Assembly (NCBI RefSeq): GCF_022788695.1 | Contig: NZ_CP085154.1 | Span: forward strand, 2,852,001-2,916,000 | Reading direction: 5' to 3' | Source: Pseudosulfitobacter sp. DSM 107133 | Lineage (GTDB): Bacteria; Pseudomonadota; Alphaproteobacteria; Rhodobacterales; Rhodobacteraceae | DNA: 64,000 nt | Part shown: positions 39,441-47,832 of the stretch, one piece after another | Position numbering within the stretch: position 1 is the stretch's first letter | How the letters are laid out: the number at the start of each line of letters is the position of its first letter | Made by a program: the position numbers and the translations under genes | The notes under the pieces: model-generated | Databases searched by the model: none | Told to the model about the DNA's origin: nothing | What the model saw: the letters and a program-made list of their open reading frames with translations, nothing else

Positions 39441-40424
39441 ATGCAACGCCGCCACCTGACCCCCGAATTCTCTGTCTCAGCCCTTGGCCTTGGCTGCATG
39501 GGGATGAGCGAATTCTACGGCCCCCGCGATGACACCCAATCGCTGGCCGTCCTGAACCGCGCCGCCGATCTGGGAATCACTTTCTTCGACACCGCCGACA
39601 CCTACGGCCCCTTCCACAACGAGGAACTGTTGGGCCGGTTCCTGCGCACCCACAAACCACAGGCCGAAGTGGCCACCAAATTCGGCATCGTCCGCAACCC
39701 CGGCGAATACCGCCGCGAGATCGACAACAGCCCCGCCTATGTCCGACGCGCCTGCGAGGCCTCGCTGAAACGTCTGGGGGTCGAGCGGATCGACCTTTAC
39801 TATGTCCACCGCATCAACCCCGCCCAACGCATCGAAGAGGTGATGCACGCGCTGTCCGATCTGGTGAAACAGGGCAAGATCGCCCACATCGGCCTGTGCG
39901 AGGTCAGCGCCCCCACCCTGCGGCGCGCCCACGCGGTGCATCCCGTGACGGCGGTGCAAACAGAATACTCCCTGTGGACCCGCGAGGCCGAGGCCGAGGT
40001 TCTGCCCGCCTGCGCCGAGCTGGGCATCGGGTTCGTGCCCTACTCGCCGCTGGGGCGCGGGTTTCTGACGGGGGCTTTCGACAAGGCAACCACCTTTGGC
40101 GACGGTGACTTTCGTGCCAACCTGCCGCGGTTCTCTGCCGACAACATGGCCAGCAACACGCGCATCGTCGACTGTGTCCGTCAGTTGGCCACCGCCAAAG
40201 GCTGCACGCCTGCACAGATCGCGCTGGCGTGGCTGCTGTCCAAGGGCGACCACATCGTGCCGATCCCCGGCACCAAACGGCTGAAATACCTCGAAGAGAA
40301 CATAGCCGCCGTCGACATCACCCTGAGCACAGACGAACTGACAACCCTCAACCGCGCCATCGCCGCGCTGGACGTGGCGGGCGCACGATATACCGCCGAA
40401 GGCATGAAAGGACTGAACGCATGA
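39441..40424 (+). CDS. Aldo/keto reductase
   Basis: This 327-residue NADPH-dependent aldo/keto reductase is of the YajO/YhdN type. The catalytic set is visible: Asp and Tyr in FFDTADTYGP, Lys in VATKFGI and His in YYVHRINP. The cofactor segment IVPIPGTKRLKYLEEN is typical. The ATG follows AGGACAAACC. The stop overlaps the next gene by ATGA. Confidence 0.93.
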   Translation: MQRRHLTPEFSVSALGLGCMGMSEFYGPRDDTQSLAVLNRAADLGITFFDTADTYGPFHNEELLGRFLRTHKPQAEVATKFGIVRNPGEYRREIDNSPAYVRRACEASLKRLGVERIDLYYVHRINPAQRIEEVMHALSDLVKQGKIAHIGLCEVSAPTLRRAHAVHPVTAVQTEYSLWTREAEAEVLPACAELGIGFVPYSPLGRGFLTGAFDKATTFGDGDFRANLPRFSADNMASNTRIVDCVRQLATAKGCTPAQIALAWLLSKGDHIVPIPGTKRLKYLEENIAAVDITLSTDELTTLNRAIAALDVAGARYTAEGMKGLNA

Positions 40425-40798
40425 GTACCCAACGCACCGACCGCACCATCGCATTGCTTGAGACCTTGGAAAAAGGCGCCGCTGCCAAGGTTCAGGCCAA
40501 CCTGAACACCATGGCCCCCGATCTGTTCGACACGCTTCTGGGTTTCGGTCTGGCCGACGTTCTGGACCGCCCCGTCATCGACTTGCGCACCCGCGAGATG
40601 CTGACGGTGGCGGCGCTGACAGCGATGGGGACCGCGCCCGAGCAGCTGGAATTCCACATTCGCGCCGCCCTGAACACCGGCGTCACGCGGGATGAAATCG
40701 TGGAAATCCTGTTGCAGATGGCGGTCTATGCCGGTGTGCCCGCCTGCATCAACGGCGTGGCGGCGGCGCGCAAGGCGTTCGACGCCCACGGCATCTGA
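40421..40798 (+). CDS. Carboxymuconolactone decarboxylase family protein
   Basis: This 125-residue helical protein is of the CMD fold (LRTREMLTVAALTAMGTAPE, HIRAALNTGVTRDEIVEIL). It lacks the CxxC pair of AhpD-like peroxidases, so it is closer to the lactone-decarboxylase type. It is coupled to the aldo/keto reductase. The operon probably handles a carbonyl compound under LysR control; the substrate is unknown. Confidence 0.86.
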   Translation: MSTQRTDRTIALLETLEKGAAAKVQANLNTMAPDLFDTLLGFGLADVLDRPVIDLRTREMLTVAALTAMGTAPEQLEFHIRAALNTGVTRDEIVEILLQMAVYAGVPACINGVAAARKAFDAHGI

Positions 40799-42895
40799 TC
40801 ACAGCCCGAAACCACCCCAGGGGATAAAGCGCACCGGATCGCCGCGCCTGACCTCCAGCGGGCCGTCGGGCAATTCCACCAGCCCTTCGGCCCAGCTGAG
40901 CCCGCTGATCCGGCCCGACCCTTCGGACCGGAACACCTCGACCACGCCCTCCCGCATCCGGGCGCGCAAATATTCGCGGCGGCCCGGTTTCTTGGATTTT
41001 TCGAATCCCGCAGGCACCGTAAAGCCCTGCGGTTCCTGCCAACCGGACCCGGCCAGCAACGCCAGCGCAGGGGCAGCAAAAACCAGCGTGCAAACCATCG
41101 CCGCCACCGGATTGCCCGGCAGCCCAAAGACCGGCGTGCCCTTCCACATCCCCAAGGCCAAGGGCCGCCCCGGCTTGACCGCAATGCGCCACAGCGCCAG
41201 CGCCCCCGCTTCGTGCAGCAGGGCCGACACGTGGTCCTCATCCCCCGCTGAAGCACCGCCGCTTGTCAGGATCGCATCCACCTGCGCACCGTCCAAAGCC
41301 GCCGCCAGCGCGGCGCGGTCGTCCCGCACCCGGCCAAGGTCCACGGCCACGTGGCCCAGCCGCGCGAGCAGCCCCAGCAACATCGGGCGATTGGCGTCGT
41401 AAATCTGTGTTTCGCCTGCATCCGTGCCCGCCTCGGCCAGTTCGTCGCCCGTGGACAACACGCCGACGCGCAGGGGCGCAAAGACCGGCACCGCACCGAC
41501 ACCCACTGCTGCCAGCAGCGCCAGATCGGCAGGGGTCAGCCGCCGCCCCTGCGGCAGCACCTCATCGCCTGCGGCCACATCCTCGCCCGCGCGACGGCTG
41601 TTCGCGCCCGCCTTGACCGGCCCGTTGAACGCAATGCGGGCCCCGTCAACGCTCACGTCCTCTTGCAGCACCACGGTGTCCACCCCCGCAGGCAAGGCCG
41701 CCCCCGTCAGCACCCGCACTGCATGGCCCGCAGGTACCGTGCCGTCGAAATCGCCGCCCGCCGCTGCACGCCCCGCGACCAGCGGCAGCACATGCACTCC
41801 GGCCTCGCGCCCTCCGGCAAAGCCGTATCCGTCCACGGCAGTGTTCGGGCGCGGCGGGTTGGACCGCAACGCCGTCACGGGAGCGGCCATCACGCGACCC
41901 AGCGCCTGTTGGATGGCAACCGTTTCCACCTGTGCCACCGGCGTCAGCCGCTCTTGCAGCAAGGCCAAAGCCTCATCCACCGGCGTCCAGTTCACACCGG
42001 GCGGTAGCGCAAAGCAATCGTTGGACAGGGGCGGCGGCAAGGGCCCGTCGGGGCGCAACGCGGCGCGCAAGGAATCCTCATGCCCCAGCCCCAGAATCCA
42101 GCCTTCTTCGGTGTCACCTTCGGCCAGCATCGCGGCCAACCGATCAGGCGCAAGCGCGGACAGGGCCTGCGCCAGAACCCGCACCTGTGCGGCATCCTTG
42201 ATCTCGTCGGGCTGCGCGCGCGCCGCAATCTCGGGCGCGATCAGCGAGGGCCAGACCTCGACCAGCGCGATCCCTGTGTCCAGGGTCTGAAACGGCCAGA
42301 CCGCCAGATCGTCCCCGAACCGCCGCCGCAACCGCGCCAGCACCGGCAGGCCCATCAGCGCCTGCGACCCCACAGACCCCGCCCCGCTCAGCTGCCAGAC
42401 GGTAAAAGCCCCCGTGGCCAGCGCTTCGGCGCGGCGCCGTTCGGCAAAGGGGTTTTCATAGCCCGCCTTGGTGCGCGCCAGCCCGTCAATGTCGCGCTTC
42501 AACCCATTGCTCCAGAACGGCCCCTTGCCGCCCAGCGACAGGTTGATCACTCCGGCCACATCAAATCGGTTGTTGGCCTTGGGCGCATCCTCGATCCGCT
42601 CCGCGAACCAGTCCCACAATTCCAGCGGATCATCCGTGCCCGCCACGGCGCGCGTAAAGCCCTGCGGATAGCCAAAGGGGAAGTCGAACCCGACCATCAC
42701 CCGCCGGCCCGCCGCCCGCTCGACCTGCACCGCGTCGCCAATCCAATCCTCGGCCACCTGACGGTTGCGCAGATAGACAGGTGCATCCGCCACCCCATCC
42801 CGCGCCACACAGGCCCAGATCGCATCGGCCTTGGGCGTCGCGCCACGGTCGTTGCCCCCGGACCAGTCCACCACGATCACCGTGTCGAACATCAC
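40799..42895 (-). CDS. moeA: Molybdopterin molybdenumtransferase MoeA with extra N-terminal domain
   Basis: This 698-residue protein has a MoeA/Glp half (about residues 300-698), including NPPRPNTAVDGYGF and LTSGGASAGDEDHV and PVFGLPGNPVA. MoeA inserts molybdenum into molybdopterin. The first 290 residues are an unusual extra domain with VIVVDWSGG (D10) and VMVGFDFPFGYP (D71), which looks like an RNase H-like fold of DUF429 type; that is inference. It overlaps mobB by 4 bp and ends one base from the convergent CMD gene. Confidence 0.85.
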   Translation of the reverse strand: MMFDTVIVVDWSGGNDRGATPKADAIWACVARDGVADAPVYLRNRQVAEDWIGDAVQVERAAGRRVMVGFDFPFGYPQGFTRAVAGTDDPLELWDWFAERIEDAPKANNRFDVAGVINLSLGGKGPFWSNGLKRDIDGLARTKAGYENPFAERRRAEALATGAFTVWQLSGAGSVGSQALMGLPVLARLRRRFGDDLAVWPFQTLDTGIALVEVWPSLIAPEIAARAQPDEIKDAAQVRVLAQALSALAPDRLAAMLAEGDTEEGWILGLGHEDSLRAALRPDGPLPPPLSNDCFALPPGVNWTPVDEALALLQERLTPVAQVETVAIQQALGRVMAAPVTALRSNPPRPNTAVDGYGFAGGREAGVHVLPLVAGRAAAGGDFDGTVPAGHAVRVLTGAALPAGVDTVVLQEDVSVDGARIAFNGPVKAGANSRRAGEDVAAGDEVLPQGRRLTPADLALLAAVGVGAVPVFAPLRVGVLSTGDELAEAGTDAGETQIYDANRPMLLGLLARLGHVAVDLGRVRDDRAALAAALDGAQVDAILTSGGASAGDEDHVSALLHEAGALALWRIAVKPGRPLALGMWKGTPVFGLPGNPVAAMVCTLVFAAPALALLAGSGWQEPQGFTVPAGFEKSKKPGRREYLRARMREGVVEVFRSEGSGRISGLSWAEGLVELPDGPLEVRRGDPVRFIPWGGFGL

Positions 42896-43383
42896 AGGCC
42901 CACCTGCATCAGAATGAAATCGGCAATCGCGCCTGTGTCGTCCAGATCGAACACCGGCACGGTCACGTCCACCGCGCTGTCACTGGCCACCGCCCGCACC
43001 GTCGGATCGTCGGGCGCGATCAGCGGATTACCGGTTTCGGCCCTGTGCGCCTCGACCTTGGGATGGGCGTCGCGTTTGTATCCCTCGACCAGCACCAGAT
43101 CGACCGGCGACAGTTTCTCCAGCAGCGCAGACAGCGGCAATTCATCCGCGCCGCGCATCTCGTGCATCAACGCAAAGCGGTTGCGCGAGGCCAGCAGCAC
43201 CTCGGAGGCGCCGGCCACACGGTGCCGATGGCTGTCCTTGCCCGGATGGTCGACGTCAAAGGAATGGTGCGCATGTTTCACCGTGCTGACGGTGATGCCA
43301 CGCCCCGTGATCTCGGTCACCAGTCGCTCCATCAACCCCGTCTTGCCCGCGTTCTTCCAGCCGACAACACCAAAAATTCTCAT
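42892..43383 (-). CDS. mobB: Molybdopterin-guanine dinucleotide biosynthesis protein MobB
   Basis: This 163-residue P-loop GTPase helps form the guanine dinucleotide form of the molybdenum cofactor. The nucleotide motif is GWKNAGKTGLME at the N-terminus, followed by the family segment STVKHAHHSFDVDHPGKDSH and LVLVEGYKRDAHPKVEAHR. It overlaps both mobA and moeA by ATGA. Confidence 0.94.
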   Translation of the reverse strand: MRIFGVVGWKNAGKTGLMERLVTEITGRGITVSTVKHAHHSFDVDHPGKDSHRHRVAGASEVLLASRNRFALMHEMRGADELPLSALLEKLSPVDLVLVEGYKRDAHPKVEAHRAETGNPLIAPDDPTVRAVASDSAVDVTVPVFDLDDTGAIADFILMQVGL

Positions 43384-44006
43384 AGCATCGCCTCTGCTGC
43401 CGCCAGATCCTCGGGCGTGTTGACGTTGAAAAACGGATCACCTGCTTCCGGAAACTCCGCCAACCGCCCGTCGTGCGCGTCTGTCCAGATCACAACCTTG
43501 CGCAGCCCGTCCTGCAAAGCGGCGCGCAGATCGTCGCGCAGGGCCACAGGCCACAGGCCAAATGTCGGGTGCCGGATCAGCCCGGCGGTCATCGAGCGCG
43601 TGTCCGCATTGCCGCGCGGCGTCGCGGCCAGCGCCAGCGGGGCGACCATGCCTTCGGAGGCCATCAGCAGACGCGGCACCAGATCACAGGGAAAGAACGG
43701 CGTGTCGGCGGCCACGGTCACGATCGCATCTGCCCCCAGTTCCGCTGCCCAGTCCAGCCCGGCGAGTACGCCCGCCAACGGCCCCGCGAACCCTTCCACA
43801 CTGTCCGCCACCACCGGCAGGCCAAAGCCCGCAAACCGCGCCGGATCGCCATTGGCGTTCAGCGCCAGCCCCGCCACCTGCGGCTCCAGCCGCGCAATCA
43901 CCCGCGCCAGCAGGCTCTGCCCGCCCAGTTGCAACAGCGCCTTGTCACCCCCGCCCATCCGCGTGGCCAGACCACCGGCAAGGATCACGCCCAAAGGTTG
44001 CTTCAT
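43380..44006 (-). CDS. mobA: Molybdenum cofactor guanylyltransferase MobA
   Basis: This 208-residue nucleotidyltransferase joins GMP to molybdopterin. The N-terminal signature is LAGGLATRMGGGDKALLQLG, with the metal-binding region VAADTPFFPCDLVPRL. It is the second gene of the operon and is linked to fdhD and mobB by 4-bp overlaps, as expected for an organism with MGD enzymes such as formate dehydrogenase. Confidence 0.94.
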   Translation of the reverse strand: MKQPLGVILAGGLATRMGGGDKALLQLGGQSLLARVIARLEPQVAGLALNANGDPARFAGFGLPVVADSVEGFAGPLAGVLAGLDWAAELGADAIVTVAADTPFFPCDLVPRLLMASEGMVAPLALAATPRGNADTRSMTAGLIRHPTFGLWPVALRDDLRAALQDGLRKVVIWTDAHDGRLAEFPEAGDPFFNVNTPEDLAAAEAML

Positions 44007-44893
44007 TCCCCGCTCCCCTTACGGCCCGACTTGCGCGGCTCGTCCTGAACCGCCGCGGGATCGGCATCGCGGATCAGGCGGTCTTCGCCCGCAAGGCAGA
44101 CAAACCGCTGCCCCCGCATCCGGCCGATCAGGGTCAGCCCGACCTGTTGCGCAATCTCGACGCCCCAGGCGGTAAAGCCCGAGCGGGACGCCAGCACCGG
44201 AATGCCCATCATCGCGGTCTTGATCACCATTTCGGACGTCAAACGGCCCGTTGTGTACAGGATCTTGTCGTCGGGGTTGACGCCCTCGTCCAGCATCCAG
44301 CCTGCGATCTTGTCCACCGCGTTGTGACGCCCCACGTCCTCCATATAGACCAGCGGACGGTCCTGATGGCACAGCACCGTGCCGTGAATCGCACCTGCTT
44401 CCAGATACAGCGAGGGCGTGCGGTTGATCGCGGCACTAAGCGCATAAAGCCACGAGGTGCGCACCGGCGTTGCAGGCAGCACCACGCCGTCCAGCCCCTC
44501 CATCATGTCGCCAAAGACGGTGCCCACGGCGCAACCGCTGGTGCGGGTTTTCTTCTTCAGCTTGTCCTCGTGGTTGGTCTGGCGCGCCGTGCGCACCACC
44601 ACCACCTGCAATTCCTCGTCGTAATCGACGCCGGTGACGACATCATCATCACCCAGCATCCGCTGGTTGCGCAGAAAGCCCAGCGCCAGATATTCGGGGT
44701 AATCGCCGATGGTCATGGCCGTAACGATTTCCTGCGCGTTCAGATAGATCGTCAGGGGCCGCTCCTCGACCACCGACAGATCAACCTGCGCGCCGGTGTG
44801 GTCAAACCCCGTCACGTTGCGGGTCAACCCCGACCGCGCGGGCATGGGCGCAATCAGATAGCTGCCCGAATTGTCTTGCGTCGCCAATTGCAT
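44003..44893 (-). CDS. fdhD: FdhD, sulfurtransferase for formate dehydrogenase
   Basis: This 296-residue protein delivers sulfur to the cofactor of formate dehydrogenase. Signatures include LGFLRNQRMLGDDD, EDVGRHNAVDKIAGWML and TTGRLTSEMVIKTAMMGIPV. C121 is present in SGCAVGT, but the second Cys of the CxxC found in E. coli is Gly here. It leads the fdhD-mobA-mobB-moeA operon. No formate dehydrogenase structural gene is in the window. Confidence 0.93.
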   Translation of the reverse strand: MQLATQDNSGSYLIAPMPARSGLTRNVTGFDHTGAQVDLSVVEERPLTIYLNAQEIVTAMTIGDYPEYLALGFLRNQRMLGDDDVVTGVDYDEELQVVVVRTARQTNHEDKLKKKTRTSGCAVGTVFGDMMEGLDGVVLPATPVRTSWLYALSAAINRTPSLYLEAGAIHGTVLCHQDRPLVYMEDVGRHNAVDKIAGWMLDEGVNPDDKILYTTGRLTSEMVIKTAMMGIPVLASRSGFTAWGVEIAQQVGLTLIGRMRGQRFVCLAGEDRLIRDADPAAVQDEPRKSGRKGSGE

Positions 44894-44939
44894 CCCCTTT
44901 CGTTGCCCGTTAACCCTAGACCAACACTAAGGTTTCACA

Positions 44940-45647
44940 ATGTCCACCACCACACCGAAAACCGCCTTTTGGCGCGGCGTGCGCGACAGCGCGCCCTTTA
45001 CTTTGGTCGCCGGCCCTTTTGCGCTGCTCTTTGGCGTAATCGCGACCGAGGCGGGGCTGAATCTGTTTGAAGTCATGACCTTTTCGCTGGCGGTAATCGC
45101 AGGCGCGGCACAGTTCACCGCCCTGCAACTGATGCAGGAAAATGCACCCACCGTTGTCGTCATCATCTCGGCGCTGGCTGTGAACCTGCGGGTGGCAATG
45201 TATTCCGCCGCACTGACCCCCTATCTGGGCCGCGCGCCGATGTGGCAGCGGGTTTTTGCGGCCTATCTGCTGGTCGACCAAAGCTATGCGCTGAGCCATC
45301 AGAAATTCGAGGCCGAGCCGGAGATGAGTGTGCCCGAGCGGATGGCCTATTACATGGGCACCTGCATGTTGGTGATGTCGGTCTGGTACGGGGCGAGTCT
45401 GGCTGGCGCGATCATCGGCAGCGCGCTGCCGCCGCAGATCCCGATTGATTTCGCCCTGCCGATTGCGTTTCTTGCCATGGTCGCCCCGGCCCTGCGCACC
45501 CTGCCCCATGTCATCGCCGCCTTTACGGCTGTTGTCGTCAGCCTGTTTGCCGCCTCTGTGCCGTGGTCGCTGGGGCTGATCATCGCGGGGGCAGCAGGCA
45601 TGATCGCGGGCGCGCAGGCCGAACTGTGGATGGAGCGTCGCAGATGA
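44940..45647 (+). CDS. azlC: AzlC-family branched-chain amino acid exporter, large subunit
   Basis: This 235-residue membrane protein is of the AzlC family (GVIATEAGLNLFEVMTFSLA, AGAAQFTALQLM), the large partner of the branched-chain amino acid exporter. It overlaps azlD by ATGA. Its start lies 46 bp from the divergent fdhD. Confidence 0.92.
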   Translation: MSTTTPKTAFWRGVRDSAPFTLVAGPFALLFGVIATEAGLNLFEVMTFSLAVIAGAAQFTALQLMQENAPTVVVIISALAVNLRVAMYSAALTPYLGRAPMWQRVFAAYLLVDQSYALSHQKFEAEPEMSVPERMAYYMGTCMLVMSVWYGASLAGAIIGSALPPQIPIDFALPIAFLAMVAPALRTLPHVIAAFTAVVVSLFAASVPWSLGLIIAGAAGMIAGAQAELWMERRR

Positions 45648-45967
45648 ACACCCTGACCCTGTGGACCGTCATCATTTCTCTGGGCGTGGGCAGCTTTCTG
45701 CTGCGCTTTTCGTTTCTGGGGCTGGTCGGTGACCGCCCCTTGCCGCCGTGGTTGCTGCGCCATTTGCGCTATACAGCCGTGGCAATCCTGCCTGCAATGG
45801 TCACGCCATTGGTGGCCTTTTCAAATGCGGCTGGCACCGGCCCGGAACCGGGACGTTTGCTGGCGGCGCTGGTTGCCGTGGCGGTAGGTGCGAAAACCAA
45901 AAACGTGCTGGCGGCCATCGGATCGGGGGCCGCAGTGCTGACGTTGTATATTCTGATTGTCGGGTAA
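45644..45967 (+). CDS. azlD: AzlD-family small exporter subunit
   Basis: This 107-residue protein has about four transmembrane helices and the AzlD pattern (LLRFSFLGLVGDRPLPPWLL, YTAVAILPAMVTPLVAF). It is the small partner of AzlC. The ATG at 45644 overlaps the azlC stop. Confidence 0.92.
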   Translation: MNTLTLWTVIISLGVGSFLLRFSFLGLVGDRPLPPWLLRHLRYTAVAILPAMVTPLVAFSNAAGTGPEPGRLLAALVAVAVGAKTKNVLAAIGSGAAVLTLYILIVG

Positions 45968-46459
45968 GGTGGCGGCAGTTCCGTCTCTGCGCTGCTGTAC
46001 GACGTCAGACGAAATTCAACCTTGCGTCATCAACTGATCTACAATGGAAGACCCGACATTCACGCAGATCGCAGCAAACGGCAGGAACGAGCCCTTTCCG
46101 TTTGTCACCTGCGCGGATTCAAGGCCGCAGGCCGCCGCGCATCATGCCTTAGGCATGTCTTCGACATGACGGGCCGCCCGCCGGCACGGCGATTTGGTTT
46201 CTGTTGCGCGTGACGGGTCCTTAGGATGTGCTTGGCTGCCATTAAGTGCCATGCACTAAGGTCGGATCGCCGCACCACAGCCCGTCGTCGCGCGGCTTTG
46301 CGAACCGCAGCAAAGTCCCGCTCAGCAGACCTTTCACCCATACTGTATTGAAGGTCCGGATTGGGACAGAAATGCGTGACGCGGCGCGTTGACAGGAGCT
46401 CAAAAAACCGGTGCATCGGATCAAAGGTGCGCGACGTTCGACAGCTGCCGCCCCGCAGC
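45968..46459. other. Non-coding 492-bp gap with stacked hairpins
   Basis: This gap lies between the convergent azlD and lipoprotein genes. It contains two hairpins that share four bases (CATGCC-TTA-GGCATG at 46143-46157 and CATGTC-TTC-GACATG at 46154-46168) and a longer imperfect hairpin (CCTTAG...CTAAGG, 46219-46261). No frame in it looks like a gene. It may hold a decayed gene or a structured RNA. Confidence 0.6.
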
Positions 46460-47059
46460 TCAGAGCTGGATCTTGGCCACGCCGTCCAGAATGTCGCCTT
46501 CGTCGTTTTCGTAATATTTGTCGGTAACCACACCGGGCAGCGTGGCAAACTGCTCCATCAGGTTGGCAGGGAACCATGTCGATTTGATGCCCTGGAAACC
46601 GGGCACCTGCGCCAGAATATCCGTGGTCGCCTGCGCACAGCGCGCATCGCCAACGTTGCCATACCCCCGCACCAAACGCAGCGCGATTTCGGCCTGTTCG
46701 GCTGTTACCGGCACCGTCTGGCTAACCACATGATAGGTGCTGCGGGCGTGTGCGCCCTTGTAGCTTTGCAAGATCGCGGGCGACACGCCATACAGCACAT
46801 CGCCCTTTTCCGGCACCCGCGGATGTTTGTACGATCCGGCAGGGTCAAAGATGACCTGCTGCGATGCGTTGACCACCAGTGCCGAATGCCCGCCACTGCC
46901 CGAACGGTTGCTGACCACAGTCATCAATGTCAGCGACGGTGCCGAAGGATCGCGATAGGCGCTGGCCGCAATCACTTCGGGGGGTGAGTCGTTTACCGGT
47001 TTCGTGGCACAGCCTGCCAGCGTCGCAACAAGCGACAGGGCAATCAGAATCGAGCGCAT
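46460..47059 (-). CDS. Putative lipoprotein with papain-like pattern
   Basis: This 199-residue protein has a lipobox (LVATLAGC, Cys near residue 17), so it should be anchored in a membrane. The body has GGHSALVV, FDPAGSYKHP and, later, GDARCAQATTDIL. A His in the first part and Cys later is the order seen in permuted papain-like (NlpC/P60-related) enzymes; this is inference only. It is not obviously in an operon. Confidence 0.7.
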   Translation of the reverse strand: MRSILIALSLVATLAGCATKPVNDSPPEVIAASAYRDPSAPSLTLMTVVSNRSGSGGHSALVVNASQQVIFDPAGSYKHPRVPEKGDVLYGVSPAILQSYKGAHARSTYHVVSQTVPVTAEQAEIALRLVRGYGNVGDARCAQATTDILAQVPGFQGIKSTWFPANLMEQFATLPGVVTDKYYENDEGDILDGVAKIQL

Positions 47060-47099
47060 GCGGTCAGTCTCCGGTGGAACTGGTTACAGGAACAATGGC

Positions 47100-47234
47100 T
47101 TAGGAAATGAAAACGGCCATGCCGATCAGCACCACGAGAATCACGATAACGCTCCATTTGGTCCACGCCATGAAACCGGCAAAGGTGTCTTCTTGCACTT
47201 TCGTGTCCATTTCACCGTGTTTGTGTTCTGCCAT
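47100..47234 (-). CDS. aa3-type cytochrome c oxidase subunit IV
   Basis: This 44-residue protein (MAEHKHGEMDTKVQEDTFAG, then a single membrane helix WSVIVILVVLIGMAVFI) matches the small bacterial subunit IV of aa3 oxidases in Rhodobacterales. It is far from the main cox genes, as is usual. It is below the length at which gene finders usually call genes, but the N-terminal signature is clear. Confidence 0.85.
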   Translation of the reverse strand: MAEHKHGEMDTKVQEDTFAGFMAWTKWSVIVILVVLIGMAVFIS

Positions 47235-47336
47235 CGGTCTGGCTCCTGTCTGTCTGGGTTGATCCACTTTGGGCGCTGGTTACTGCATTTGCGCAGCCCT
47301 GTCACGGTGTCAATGCCGCGCAGGGTGGCATTTGCC

Positions 47337-47807
47337 TCAACTCGTCTCCGCTTCCGTCTCCAACGCCTCGGCCAGCCGGAAACCGATGCGGTTGGGCGCC
47401 TCTTGTTCAACCGCCTTGGGCAACGCGCGCAGCAACACATTCAGCTGGGTCACATGCTGGATCAGCTGCGTGCGCGCGCCCGTCGGGTCCGCGCCGTAAA
47501 AGGTGATTATGTCAGGGTCGAAATACCCCATCCCCTCGATCCGCAACACGCCTGCATCGCCCCCGGTAAAGCCCATGGCGACCTCGTGTTCATTGTCCAG
47601 CTGTTCCTCAAAGTTCTTGATGTATAGCGCCAGCCGCTCATAGGCCCATTGCGCAGGGCTTTTCTGGCTGACCGGCTTGCCCGCCATGGTCTTGGGCACC
47701 GGCGTGTCGCAGACATTGGGGCTATCGGGGTCGCAATGCACCTCGTAAAGGCGCGGCATCACATCGGCCTCGATCGCTTCGGCGGTCGTTTTGATCTGGT
47801 CGTCCAT
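47337..47807 (-). CDS. DUF6173-like protein
   Basis: This 156-residue cytoplasmic protein (SPAQWAYERLALYIKNFEEQ, EHEVAMGFTGGDAGVLRIEG, GYFDPDIITFYG) resembles proteins I recall as DUF6173, conserved in Rhodobacteraceae and of unknown function. The family name is from memory. It ends 100 bp before the start of the COX IV gene. Confidence 0.65.
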   Translation of the reverse strand: MDDQIKTTAEAIEADVMPRLYEVHCDPDSPNVCDTPVPKTMAGKPVSQKSPAQWAYERLALYIKNFEEQLDNEHEVAMGFTGGDAGVLRIEGMGYFDPDIITFYGADPTGARTQLIQHVTQLNVLLRALPKAVEQEAPNRIGFRLAEALETEAETS

Positions 47808-47832
47808 TGCGTGCCCCTATGCTTTTGCCCGA

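Noticed and set aside
45968..46459. A gene or tRNA in the 492-bp gap
   Set aside because: No frame has a good start and no tRNA cloverleaf can be drawn.
47100..47234. A possible frameshift in the COX IV gene near its start
   Set aside because: On a second reading of the bases the frame is intact: MAEHKHGEMD runs without interruption.
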